Shown: positions 46,562-54,647 of the stretch, one piece after another | Numbering within the stretch: the stretch's first letter is position 1 | Layout of the letters: every line of letters starts with the position of its first letter | NCBI RefSeq assembly: GCF_003992135.1 | Contig: NZ_RQVN01000006.1 | Coordinates: 1-64,000, forward strand | Origin: Veillonella sp. VA142 | Lineage (GTDB): Bacteria > Bacillota > Negativicutes > Veillonellales > Veillonellaceae | Direction of reading: 5' to 3' | Length of the DNA stretch: 64,000 nucleotides | The notes under the pieces: model-generated | Told to the model about the DNA's origin: nothing | What the model saw: the letters and a program-made list of their open reading frames with translations, nothing else | Databases searched by the model: none | Program-made: the position numbers and the translations under genes

Positions 46562-47239
46562 CTATTGATGCGTAGAATGTTTCGATAATAAAGCTTTCAC
46601 TCTATTATCGAATAGAATATATCGGATCGATGCCAAAATATAAGCAATAATAGCAGTAGGAATGCAATATATCACCATATCTCCTAACTCTACTGGTATA
46701 CCCGCTTGGTCCATAACTCCTTTGATTAATAGAAGACCACCTGCAGCAATAAACATATTTTGCCCAAAGAAGTTCCCAATATTATCAGAAGACGCTGCCA
46801 TAGCACGTATTTCATCTAATACTTCTTGAGGTGCTTCTTTACCATGCAACGCAGCTGCTTCTGCCATAGGAGCAATTAAAGGGCGTACAAAGGCAGGCAT
46901 TCCAGCCAATGTGATTCCTAATGCAACTGTAATTTGTCGGATTAACATATAAAGCATACAAATACGCCCTGCTGTTGCTGCATTAATCTTACCTATTAAG
47001 TATTCTGCACGCTCACGTAAACCATGGCGCTCCATAATACCCACCACCGGTAAAATTAAAATAAATAAAGACATGTAGCGGTTGGTTACGAAAGCTTTAC
47101 CAATCGCTGCAATTGTATCACGTACACTGATACCTCCTGCTAAGCCAGTAATAATGCCTGCAACTAAAATAACTAAAAGTGCATTAAATCGAAAAGCTAA
47201 GCCTAAAATCATTACTACAATACCAGATAATACTAGCAT
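46562..47239 (-). CDS. DUF969 membrane protein
   Basis: About 225 aa from ATG 47239 (AAGGAGG 6 nt upstream; the longer frame starts with a GTG at 47263 upstream of that site). Five to six hydrophobic segments with the loop GLAGGISVRDTIAAIGKAFVTNR and a conserved-looking SSDNIGNFFGQN. Matches DUF969, partner of DUF979. First gene of the operon. Confidence 0.75.
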   Translation of the reverse strand: MLVLSGIVVMILGLAFRFNALLVILVAGIITGLAGGISVRDTIAAIGKAFVTNRYMSLFILILPVVGIMERHGLRERAEYLIGKINAATAGRICMLYMLIRQITVALGITLAGMPAFVRPLIAPMAEAAALHGKEAPQEVLDEIRAMAASSDNIGNFFGQNMFIAAGGLLLIKGVMDQAGIPVELGDMVIYCIPTAIIAYILASIRYILFDNRVKALLSKHSTHQ

Positions 47240-47404
47240 AGATATCCTCCTTCCATAAAACACAATATACTCTTATTATATGTAATTTCATCACTAATTT
47301 AAACTATTAATTTTATATCTATACAAAATAATAATTATGTTATGAATTTATAGATATTAATACAGTTGTAATCACTTGTTTAATACTTAAATCTAAAAAA
47401 ATAA

Positions 47405-47436
47405 AGAAAAGTTGATACTTTTTAATCAACTTTTCT
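47405..47436 (-). terminator. Terminator of the TonB-dependent receptor gene
   Basis: A perfect 12-bp stem AGAAAAGTTGAT/ATCAACTTTTCT and a UUUAUUUUUUU tail on the minus strand. Related in sequence to the pcp terminator. Confidence 0.85.
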
Positions 47437-47490
47437 CTACTTTATTGGAGTTATTTTGTTACAGATTCTTAGTTTGCACTCAATATTCCA

Positions 47491-49752
47491 TTAGAATTTA
47501 AGTTTCATACCTACATTATACGTACGTCCAGCTGTCGCTTCTTTGGCATAGTATTCACGATCAAATATATTTTGTACGCCAAATTGCAATGTTGCTTCTT
47601 TAGACACTTTATAATTCACATAGGCATTATGTAAGAAGTACGCATCTTCTGAATCAGGTTCTCCTGTAGCTATACTACTAGCTTGACGGGCGCTGACATA
47701 CTGCATATCCCAAACTGCATTCCACTTACCACTGTTGTATTCAATACCACCATGGAATAGATGTTTAGGAATCGTATAATTCCACGCTTTTCCACTTGAA
47801 AGTTTTGTATTTGCTATTACAGGGCTATCTATCTTTCCTAACTCCCATGTATAATTTCCAAATAAGGACCACTTAGGAGAAAATCTATGACTGACTTCTA
47901 CTTCTACCCCACGCCGTACCTCAGTTCCAACATTTAAGTATTTTTTATAATCATCGTCACCATTAGTTTTTTTGAAGGTTATATATTGAATCTTATCCTT
48001 TGTGTTCACGTAAAATGCAGATAGATTTAAATAAGAATTATCATTCCATTCCTTTTTTATACCTATTTCAAATGTATCAGAATGTTCAGGTTTTAATTCT
48101 GGATTAGCATGAATATTTGAATCATTGGATTTACCACGATACACTTGATACAACGTTGGTGGTGCAAAGGAATGTCCATACGATGCATATACATTAACAG
48201 AATCATTAATATACCGTTCTATGGACAACTTAGGACTAATCTCCGTATAGGATTCATCGTTATGGTGTGCTACCTCATAAGCCTTCGTCTTAGTATTATA
48301 TTCCCCATGTGATCCATCATACTTTTTAAATCGGTCCAATCGAAACCCTGCATACACAGCCCAATCATCATTAGGGCGATACGTATCCTGTACGAATACT
48401 GCTATACTTCTTGAGGACCCAGTATTGGTTTCTTTCACTCCATTTGGTATTGTCTTCGAATCTACCGATTTTTTATCTCTCCAATGTTTCAGCTCTAAAA
48501 TAGATTGGTCAAAGCTTTCCTGTTTCCAATTCAATCCCCCTACCAGTTGATGTTTTCCTTGTGGTTTCCACGCTTTTTGTATATCTAAATGATAGGCTTT
48601 CCCTGGATAGAATGAATACGTTCCACGCCCTTCATAATTACTAGCATTTGGGCTAGTTGGTTCAGAGTAACCATCTTTCTTTTTATCTAAGAATCCCAAT
48701 GAAATCTGAAGTTTATTAGCCTCATTCTTATATTGTAAATTATGAGATTGATACTCGAGTTCTGCTTCATGCCCTAACATACCATTAAGTGATACATATT
48801 TTGTACCCCCTACTTTCACATTGCCACTGAAAGTAGGTTGGTTATTCACATTAACTAATGTGGTAGCATTATTGTAAGAATATTTGTGATTTGCATGCGT
48901 ATAGCGATAGGTTAATACTTGCTTATCTCCTACATCGAACGTAATATAGGATGATATGTTTTTGGTATCCAAGGATTTATCCCCACGATTGCCCAAAATA
49001 TATTTCCCTTTATGTAATTGTGTTAATGCTGTATCTGGTGTGAGTAAGTTGGATGGCTTTTTCTTAGGATTTATATCTTTTGCCTCTGTTGCAACAAAAA
49101 AGCCTGGAAACCCTTTTGTCCTACGTTCTTCTGCTAATACCCCGATAGACACACGATCAGACACCCGAGCATCAAAGCCTAATTCATTATTCCAAGTACC
49201 GTAGGTACCACCATTCACCTTACCATGCCAGCGGATCTCCTTAGACCCTGCTTTCGGTGGCATCTGTTTAGTAGTAATACTAATGACACCAGCTACACCT
49301 TTTCCTCCATAAAGCGAAGAACTAGCGCCTCGCACTAATTCAATACGTTCAATTGAGTGAACTGGAATCACTTCCCAATCTACCTTATTATTAAATGTAT
49401 TATTCATAGGGATACCATCTACCAATACAGATATATTTTTAGAGTCAAAGCCACGAACCTGTAGTTCTCCCGTTGAAGCTTGACTTTTATATACTCCTGG
49501 CAATAATTGAAGTGCTTCAGTCACCGTATCTACCGCACGGTTATCTATATCTTTTGCAGTAATAACAGATATAGAACTAGGTGTTTGAGCAATATCTTGT
49601 AATGTCCTAGTCGCAGTAACTGTGACCGTAGGTAACACCACGGTTTCTTCTATTTCTTGTGCATTCACTGCATAGCTACTTTGCCCACTCATAGCTATGA
49701 GTATCATAGATAATAAGGTAGAATACGTTATTTTTCGTTGTGTATGTTTCAT
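47491..49752 (-). CDS. TonB-dependent outer-membrane receptor
   Basis: About 753 aa from ATG 49752 (GAAGGGAAG upstream; the longer frame to 49794 lacks a site). Signal peptide (STLLSMILIAMSGQSSYAVNA), TonB-box-like ETVVLPTVTVTA, plug domain (about 55-165: SISVITAKDIDNRAVDTVTEALQLLPGV, VLVDGIPMN, IERIELVRGASSSLYGGKGVAGVI), then a 22-strand-type barrel ending GMKLKF with a terminal Phe. Catecholate siderophore/CirA-like or cobalamin receptors share this look; the ligand cannot be read. No Fur-like box was found upstream. Its presence proves an outer membrane. Confidence 0.93.
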   Translation of the reverse strand: MKHTQRKITYSTLLSMILIAMSGQSSYAVNAQEIEETVVLPTVTVTATRTLQDIAQTPSSISVITAKDIDNRAVDTVTEALQLLPGVYKSQASTGELQVRGFDSKNISVLVDGIPMNNTFNNKVDWEVIPVHSIERIELVRGASSSLYGGKGVAGVISITTKQMPPKAGSKEIRWHGKVNGGTYGTWNNELGFDARVSDRVSIGVLAEERRTKGFPGFFVATEAKDINPKKKPSNLLTPDTALTQLHKGKYILGNRGDKSLDTKNISSYITFDVGDKQVLTYRYTHANHKYSYNNATTLVNVNNQPTFSGNVKVGGTKYVSLNGMLGHEAELEYQSHNLQYKNEANKLQISLGFLDKKKDGYSEPTSPNASNYEGRGTYSFYPGKAYHLDIQKAWKPQGKHQLVGGLNWKQESFDQSILELKHWRDKKSVDSKTIPNGVKETNTGSSRSIAVFVQDTYRPNDDWAVYAGFRLDRFKKYDGSHGEYNTKTKAYEVAHHNDESYTEISPKLSIERYINDSVNVYASYGHSFAPPTLYQVYRGKSNDSNIHANPELKPEHSDTFEIGIKKEWNDNSYLNLSAFYVNTKDKIQYITFKKTNGDDDYKKYLNVGTEVRRGVEVEVSHRFSPKWSLFGNYTWELGKIDSPVIANTKLSSGKAWNYTIPKHLFHGGIEYNSGKWNAVWDMQYVSARQASSIATGEPDSEDAYFLHNAYVNYKVSKEATLQFGVQNIFDREYYAKEATAGRTYNVGMKLKF

Positions 49753-49813
49753 TGGCTCTTCCCTTCTTCCTATAAAACAACTATTAAACCTCAATCAGGA
49801 GAGTGATAACAAA

Positions 49814-49833
49814 AAAGCGGCCGAAGCCGCTTT
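49814..49833 (-). terminator. Terminator of rpsO
   Basis: Minus strand AAAGCGGC, stable UUCG loop, GCCGCUUUUUU (stem 49814-49821 with 49826-49833). Confidence 0.95.
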
Positions 49834-49849
49834 CTATACATACGTAAAA

Positions 49850-50116
49850 TTATTTACGTAAACCTAATTTTTCTAAAATCGCACGGTAGCGTTCGATATC
49901 TTTACGACGAAGGTAGTCAAGCATGTTACGGCGTTGACCAACTAATTTTAAAAGACCACGACGAGAATGATGATCTTTTTTGTGCTCTTTTAAATGCTCT
50001 GTTAAGTATACAATGCGATTAGTTAAAATCGCGATTTGTACTTCTGGGGATCCAGTGTCACCTTCGTGAACAGCGAATTCTTTAATAATAGCTGCTTTAG
50101 CTTCTGTAGTTAACAT
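49850..50116 (-). CDS. rpsO: 30S ribosomal protein S15
   Basis: 88 aa, the usual length. Binds 16S rRNA helices 20-22 early in 30S assembly. Motifs [32 protein letters not shown] and [12 protein letters not shown] are near-universal. Strong AGGAGG upstream. An upstream leader can form competing hairpins (50146-50188), as expected if S15 represses its own translation. Confidence 0.98.
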   Translation of the reverse strand: MLTTEAKAAIIKEFAVHEGDTGSPEVQIAILTNRIVYLTEHLKEHKKDHHSRRGLLKLVGQRRNMLDYLRRKDIERYRAILEKLGLRK

Positions 50117-50145
50117 GTTTCATGTCCTCCTAAAAATTACAATTC

Positions 50146-50188
50146 CATAGGCCAAAGTAATGGGCGGAGACTCAATTACCTCGCCTAG
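50146..50188 (-). promoter_or_regulatory. Structured rpsO leader
   Basis: On the minus strand, TAGGC/GCCTA (50183-50187 with 50148-50152) and GTAAT/ATTAC (50175-50179 with 50157-50161) nest in one fold, while GGCG/CGCC (50182-50185 with 50163-50166) crosses both. The alternatives are mutually exclusive or form a pseudoknot, as in known S15 autoregulatory leaders. Confidence 0.4.
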
Positions 50189-50239
50189 GTTAATACATCG
50201 GTATCTATGATACTATACTTTATAGTAAAAGTAAAGTGC

Positions 50240-51031
50240 TTAGCCCAACATCATGCGGTCGCTCAGAGTATTTTCGCTGGCTACTTCAAAGCGCTCTAAT
50301 AAATCTTGTACGGTTAAGCTAGCTTTTTCCTCTCCTCGTACATCATAAATCACTTTACCATTATCCATCATAATCAACCGATTGCCGAATCGCAAGGCAT
50401 CGCGCATATTATGCGTAATCATTAGCGTCGTCAATTGATGTTCTTTTACTAATTCGTCAGTGAGTTGCAATACTTTTTCTGCCGTTTTCGGATCTAAGGC
50501 TGCCGTATGTTCATCTAGCAACAATACTTCTGGCTTCAACATAGTAGCCATCAACAACGTAATGGATTGACGTTGACCACCACTCAATAATCCCATACTA
50601 GATGACAAACGGTTTTCTAGCCCTAAATCTAACCGTGCTAGTTGTTGTTTGAACAATTCTCTTTCATTTTCTTTGAAAGCCCAAGACAAGCCCATTTGTT
50701 TACCACGACGCAAAGCAAGCAGCATATTCTCTTCAATTTGCATATTACCCGCCGTCCCTAGCATAGGATCTTGGAATACGCGACCAATGTATTTGGCCCG
50801 TTTATATTCAGCCATTTGCGTCACATCTATATCATTGATATGTAATGTGCCTTCATCAACGGAGAATACACCCGCAATGGAATTCAATAATGTACTTTTA
50901 CCCGCTCCATTACCACCGATAACGGTCACAAAGTCACCATCTTCTAATCGTAAATCAATGCCACGAAGAGCCACTTTTTCGTTTACAGTGCCTTTATGGA
51001 AGGCTTTCACAATTCCTTTTAATGTTAACAT
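50240..51031 (-). CDS. ABC transporter ATPase (TrpXYZ-type)
   Basis: 263-aa ATP-binding subunit: Walker A GGNGAGKST (about 40-48), Q-loop FQDPMLGTAGNM, signature LSGGQRQS, Walker B VLLLDEHTAALD, H-loop ITHNM. The TAGNM and EHTAALDP segments match the ATPase that accompanies the ABC_sub_bind/permease pair following, a family that includes TrpXYZ systems for aromatic amino acids. Last gene of the three-gene operon. Confidence 0.85.
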   Translation of the reverse strand: MLTLKGIVKAFHKGTVNEKVALRGIDLRLEDGDFVTVIGGNGAGKSTLLNSIAGVFSVDEGTLHINDIDVTQMAEYKRAKYIGRVFQDPMLGTAGNMQIEENMLLALRRGKQMGLSWAFKENERELFKQQLARLDLGLENRLSSSMGLLSGGQRQSITLLMATMLKPEVLLLDEHTAALDPKTAEKVLQLTDELVKEHQLTTLMITHNMRDALRFGNRLIMMDNGKVIYDVRGEEKASLTVQDLLERFEVASENTLSDRMMLG

Positions 51032-51046
51032 GTGTGCACCCTCCTC

Positions 51047-51946
51047 TTAACCACGACGAAATTTACCTTGCCACGTTGGTAGAGATAGGGCAAGAGCTAC
51101 TAAAATAGCTGTAAATAATTTCAAATCATTTGGAGGCATACCTAGGTATAGCACGGTAGCAATAACAATACGGTAAATAATAGAACCGAATACAACCGCT
51201 ACTAAGCTCAACACGAAGGAAGAATTACCGAATAGTTTGCGCACTACCGAAGAAGAAGCAAATAGTACTTCCCCGATGATGACAGACGCCAAGCCAATAA
51301 CGATGGTACCTACCCCCATACCGATATCGGCAAAGCCTTGAGACTGCGCAATTAATGCACCAGATACAGCTACGAATCCATTGGATAATAATAATCCCAG
51401 AACAATCATGGAATCTGTGTTTACCCCTTGAGCACGAATCATTTGAGGGTTTACCCCAGTAGCACGGATGGAGGTACCTAGTTCGGTACCAAAGAACCAG
51501 AATAAGAATAATCCCACTATTACTGTTACTACTATACCAATAATCGTCAATGCCACCGCATTGGAAATACCTATGCTATGAATAGCGGAGTACACTGTAT
51601 CCATACGCAATAAGGAGATGTTCGCTTTCCCCATAATATGTAAATTCACAGAATACAAGGCAATCATCGTTAGGATACCCGCTAGCAATGCAGGTATTTT
51701 TAGTTTTGTATGTATCCACCCCGTCACGGCACCGGCAATCATACCACCAATACCTGCTACAATCACCGTCACCCAAGGATTCACTCCCATGGTAATCAAT
51801 ACCGCAGAAATAGCAGCCCCCATGGGGAAACTACCTTCTACTGTTAAATCAGCTACGTCTAAAATTCTAAAAGTAATGAATACACCCAATGCCAACAATG
51901 CCCACAATAGGCCTTGTGCAATAGTGCTAATAATTAAGTTTGTCAT
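51047..51946 (-). CDS. ABC transporter permease (TrpY-type)
   Basis: 299-aa inner-membrane permease of the BPD/LivH-like superfamily with about eight hydrophobic segments. Typical pieces are FRILDVADLTVEGSFPMGAA at the N-terminus, ATGVNPQMIRAQGVNTDSM (cytoplasmic coupling region) and LSNGFVAVSGALIAQSQGFADIGMG. Forms the channel for the binding protein encoded upstream. RBS GGAGG. Confidence 0.88.
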   Translation of the reverse strand: MTNLIISTIAQGLLWALLALGVFITFRILDVADLTVEGSFPMGAAISAVLITMGVNPWVTVIVAGIGGMIAGAVTGWIHTKLKIPALLAGILTMIALYSVNLHIMGKANISLLRMDTVYSAIHSIGISNAVALTIIGIVVTVIVGLFLFWFFGTELGTSIRATGVNPQMIRAQGVNTDSMIVLGLLLSNGFVAVSGALIAQSQGFADIGMGVGTIVIGLASVIIGEVLFASSSVVRKLFGNSSFVLSLVAVVFGSIIYRIVIATVLYLGMPPNDLKLFTAILVALALSLPTWQGKFRRG

Positions 51947-51981
51947 AGATCCTCCTACTCGGGGTTTCCCCCACTACTATA

Positions 51982-52947
51982 CTACTGTTGTCGCAATGAC
52001 TCAGGAATCTGAATATGTAAACGATCCGCTTCGTCTTGGTTGAATACAAATTTAATAGGCTCTTGCATCTCAATTGGCATACTGTCCGGTGTACTTTCAC
52101 CACGAAGCACACGGGCCGCCATATGTCCAGTTTGAACTCCTAATCTATAAAAGTCTACAGAATAGGCTGCTAGTCCACCTGTTTTTAACCATGTCTCATC
52201 AGAGGGAAACACTGGTAAATTGGCACTATTAAAAATGGTGACGATGTTCGCATAGGATGAAGCGATGATATTATCCGTTGGAAAGTACACTGCATCAATA
52301 CCCATAATGGCTAATTGATTCGCTGCTTGCGGTACGTCGTTCACGTTGGATACGGTAATTTCCACTAGTTCCATACCGTATTTCTGTGCTTCTTTTCGAA
52401 AACTCTCTGCTTGTAATTGTGAATTCACTTCACTAGATGAATAAATAGTACCGATTTTTTTCGCATTTGGCAACAATTGATGCACTAATTCCACTCGTTT
52501 TTCCATAGGCACCATATCTGTGGTACCCGATACATTACCACCTGGATGTTCATCACTATCCACTAGTCGTGCTGTGGTAAAACTCGTAACCGCCGTTCCT
52601 AACACCGGAATATCCTTCGTAGCATTTGCCATAGCCTGTACGGCTGGGGTCGCAATAGCCACTACTAAATCGGAATTACGGGCCACAAATCGTTGGGCAA
52701 TAGTGTTGAGGTTCGATTGATCACCTTGCGCATTTTGATGGTCAAGAATCACATTATCTACAAATCCCTCTTCCCGTAATCCATCTACAACACCTTTGTT
52801 GGCTGCATCTAGTGCTGGATGCTCCGCTAATTGCAAGATACCTACTCGGTACATCTTGCCTCCTCCTGGTGCTTCTAGTGAAGATTCATGCCATAGTAAT
52901 AATCCCACCAGACAGACCACCAACAGGACCAGTCCTTTTTTCCACAT
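51982..52947 (-). CDS. ABC transporter substrate-binding protein (ABC_sub_bind)
   Basis: 321 aa with an N-terminal hydrophobic segment (KGLVLLVVCLVGLLLWHESS), which is a signal peptide or anchor; there is a Cys in it (C17), but no clean lipobox. The mature protein fits the ABC_sub_bind family (YRVGILQLAEHPALDAANKGVVDGLREEGF, NVSGTTDMVPMEKRVELVHQLLP, VYFPTDNIIASSY). In this family TrpX binds tryptophan; the present substrate is inferred to be an amino acid, not proved. First gene of the operon. Confidence 0.85.
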   Translation of the reverse strand: MWKKGLVLLVVCLVGLLLWHESSLEAPGGGKMYRVGILQLAEHPALDAANKGVVDGLREEGFVDNVILDHQNAQGDQSNLNTIAQRFVARNSDLVVAIATPAVQAMANATKDIPVLGTAVTSFTTARLVDSDEHPGGNVSGTTDMVPMEKRVELVHQLLPNAKKIGTIYSSSEVNSQLQAESFRKEAQKYGMELVEITVSNVNDVPQAANQLAIMGIDAVYFPTDNIIASSYANIVTIFNSANLPVFPSDETWLKTGGLAAYSVDFYRLGVQTGHMAARVLRGESTPDSMPIEMQEPIKFVFNQDEADRLHIQIPESLRQQ

Positions 52948-53024
52948 AAAAATCTCCTTTCTACTATACTACATTGGTAGCCTCGCGCCACCTCCTACAG
53001 TCTTTCTATGGGAAAGATATAGAG

Positions 53025-53033
53025 ATTATACCA
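53025..53033 (-). promoter_or_regulatory. Extended -10 promoter of the ABC transporter operon
   Basis: Minus strand TGG followed by TATAAT (53025-53030); leader of about 70 nt before the start codon. No T-box or aptamer-like structure was recognised in the leader. Confidence 0.5.
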
Positions 53034-53173
53034 CATGTGAAAGTAATAGAAAATATATAATTTGTAATTTCTATAGAATCTAATATTTTTCTGTAACATA
53101 TAGATAAAGGCTAGAAAACCTGATGCCCATTTCTATAGCAATAAACATCGAAACATACTTGTAAAGATAGACA

Positions 53174-53204
53174 AAACGACTAGATCCTTACAACCTAGTC
53201 GTTT
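53174..53204 (-). terminator. Terminator of brnQ
   Basis: A 10-bp perfect stem AAACGACTAG/CTAGTCGTTT with flanking AT pairs; the minus strand continues UUUUGUCU. Confidence 0.8.
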
Positions 53205-53291
53205 ATCTATATTACACTATTAATTTGTCTTGCAAGATACTCTATACCGCGATACTAAACATCTCTACTAGTGTATGTACAAGCATAACTA

Positions 53292-54632
53292 TTATTTTCG
53301 TACTAGCCCAATATGCACCATACCCACAACAAAACCGATAATGGACGGTACAATCCAGCCCATACCGATGGAGGCAAATGGTAGTATTCCGTAATATGGT
53401 AATGCCCATTGGACAAATCCAGATTGGTTGATAAATGCTGGTGCCGTTGCCATCGCATCACCTAATGCCGCAAATAACGCAAAGGCTGTTGTCCAAGCAT
53501 ACACAGCTTGTCTTCCTTGGAAAATTGGTGCTGCAAAGGATAACAAGATGATGGTAATAGACAATGGATACAAGAACATCAACACTGGGATAGCTAATTC
53601 AATAATTTTTGTTAAGCCTACGTTAGCAATTAAGAAACCCACTGCTGATGTTAAATATGCATAACCACGGTACCCCAATGTATTAGGGAACATTTCTTCA
53701 AATGTTTCGCCGCATGCACCAATTAAGCCTACGCATGTTTTTAAACATGCCAATGTAACAATGATAGCCAACAATATAGCTCCTACATTACCGAAGTAGA
53801 ACGCATTCATTTGCGCCATGGTGATACCGCCATTTTTAGAAAGACCTAATGTGGTCACGCTAGTAGCACCACTATACGCCAAGAAACCGTAGATAACAGC
53901 CATAATGGAGCACGCTACGAAGCCGGCTTTCACAAGACCCATAGCAATGGCCTTAGGTTCAGTAACCCCTATACCTTGTAGAGCTCGAATGACAATAATA
54001 CCGAATGCTAAAGATGCCAATACATCTAGAGTATTATATCCTTCAGTAAAACCTTTGAAGAATGCATGAGTCGCATATTCCCCCTGTGGGGCTACTGATG
54101 TATAATCCCCCATTGGTATAACTACAACAGTGATTAACAAAATACTTAGGAATACTAAGAATAATGGTGTTAATACCTTACCAATATATGTCATCAATTT
54201 TCCTGGGTTCAAAGAGAACAAAATAGCAATGATAAAAAATACTGCAGAGAATACGCCTAACGCAAGGTCTGGGTTCACACCACCTAGGAATGGTTCAAAT
54301 CCTATGGTATAAGATACTGTACTCGTTCTAGGAATAGCAAATGCTGGACCAATGGTGATGTACAATAATAAGGTGAAAATTTTACCATACGTAGGATGTA
54401 CGCGGCTCACTAAATCTTGTAAGCCATTACTACGAGATACCCCCATAGCAACAATACCCAAGAATGGTAACCCGATAGCTGTTACTAAAAAACCTATAAT
54501 AGCTGGCCATAAGGCTTGACCAGCTTCTTGTCCCAAGTGAACTGGAAAAATTAAGTTTCCGGCTCCAAAGAACATGCCGAATAGCATAGTTCCAATAAAC
54601 GCTACGGAACCCCAAGATAATCTTTGATTCAT
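53292..54632 (-). CDS. brnQ: Branched-chain amino acid carrier BrnQ
   Basis: About 446 aa from ATG 54632 (the preceding in-frame GTG 54635 is next to it). LIVCS-family cation symporter for Leu, Ile and Val with about 12 hydrophobic segments; FGMFFGAGNLIFPVHLGQEAG, ITIGPAFAIPRTSTVSYTIGFEP and EGYNTLDVLASLAFGIIVI match the family throughout. Separated from pckA by only 15 nt, which consist of a run of eight G then AATAGTG, so the G tract must serve as its ribosome site. Confidence 0.93.
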   Translation of the reverse strand: MNQRLSWGSVAFIGTMLFGMFFGAGNLIFPVHLGQEAGQALWPAIIGFLVTAIGLPFLGIVAMGVSRSNGLQDLVSRVHPTYGKIFTLLLYITIGPAFAIPRTSTVSYTIGFEPFLGGVNPDLALGVFSAVFFIIAILFSLNPGKLMTYIGKVLTPLFLVFLSILLITVVVIPMGDYTSVAPQGEYATHAFFKGFTEGYNTLDVLASLAFGIIVIRALQGIGVTEPKAIAMGLVKAGFVACSIMAVIYGFLAYSGATSVTTLGLSKNGGITMAQMNAFYFGNVGAILLAIIVTLACLKTCVGLIGACGETFEEMFPNTLGYRGYAYLTSAVGFLIANVGLTKIIELAIPVLMFLYPLSITIILLSFAAPIFQGRQAVYAWTTAFALFAALGDAMATAPAFINQSGFVQWALPYYGILPFASIGMGWIVPSIIGFVVGMVHIGLVRK

Positions 54633-54639
54633 CACTATT

Positions 54640-54647
54640 CCCCCCCC
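54640..54647 (-). promoter_or_regulatory. G8 tract acting as brnQ ribosome-binding site
   Basis: Eight consecutive G on the minus strand, preceded by the AA of the pckA stop codon and 7 nt before the brnQ ATG. AAGGGGGG is the only Shine-Dalgarno-like sequence available. Confidence 0.7.

Noticed and set aside
49753-49813. Fur box upstream of the TonB-dependent receptor
   Set aside because: The short gap to rpsO contains no ATTAT-type palindrome resembling the site at 11021-11049.
52948-53173. T-box or tryptophan-responsive leader upstream of the ABC transporter
   Set aside because: No T-box core sequence, leader peptide or terminator/antiterminator pair was found; the predicted leader is only about 70 nt.
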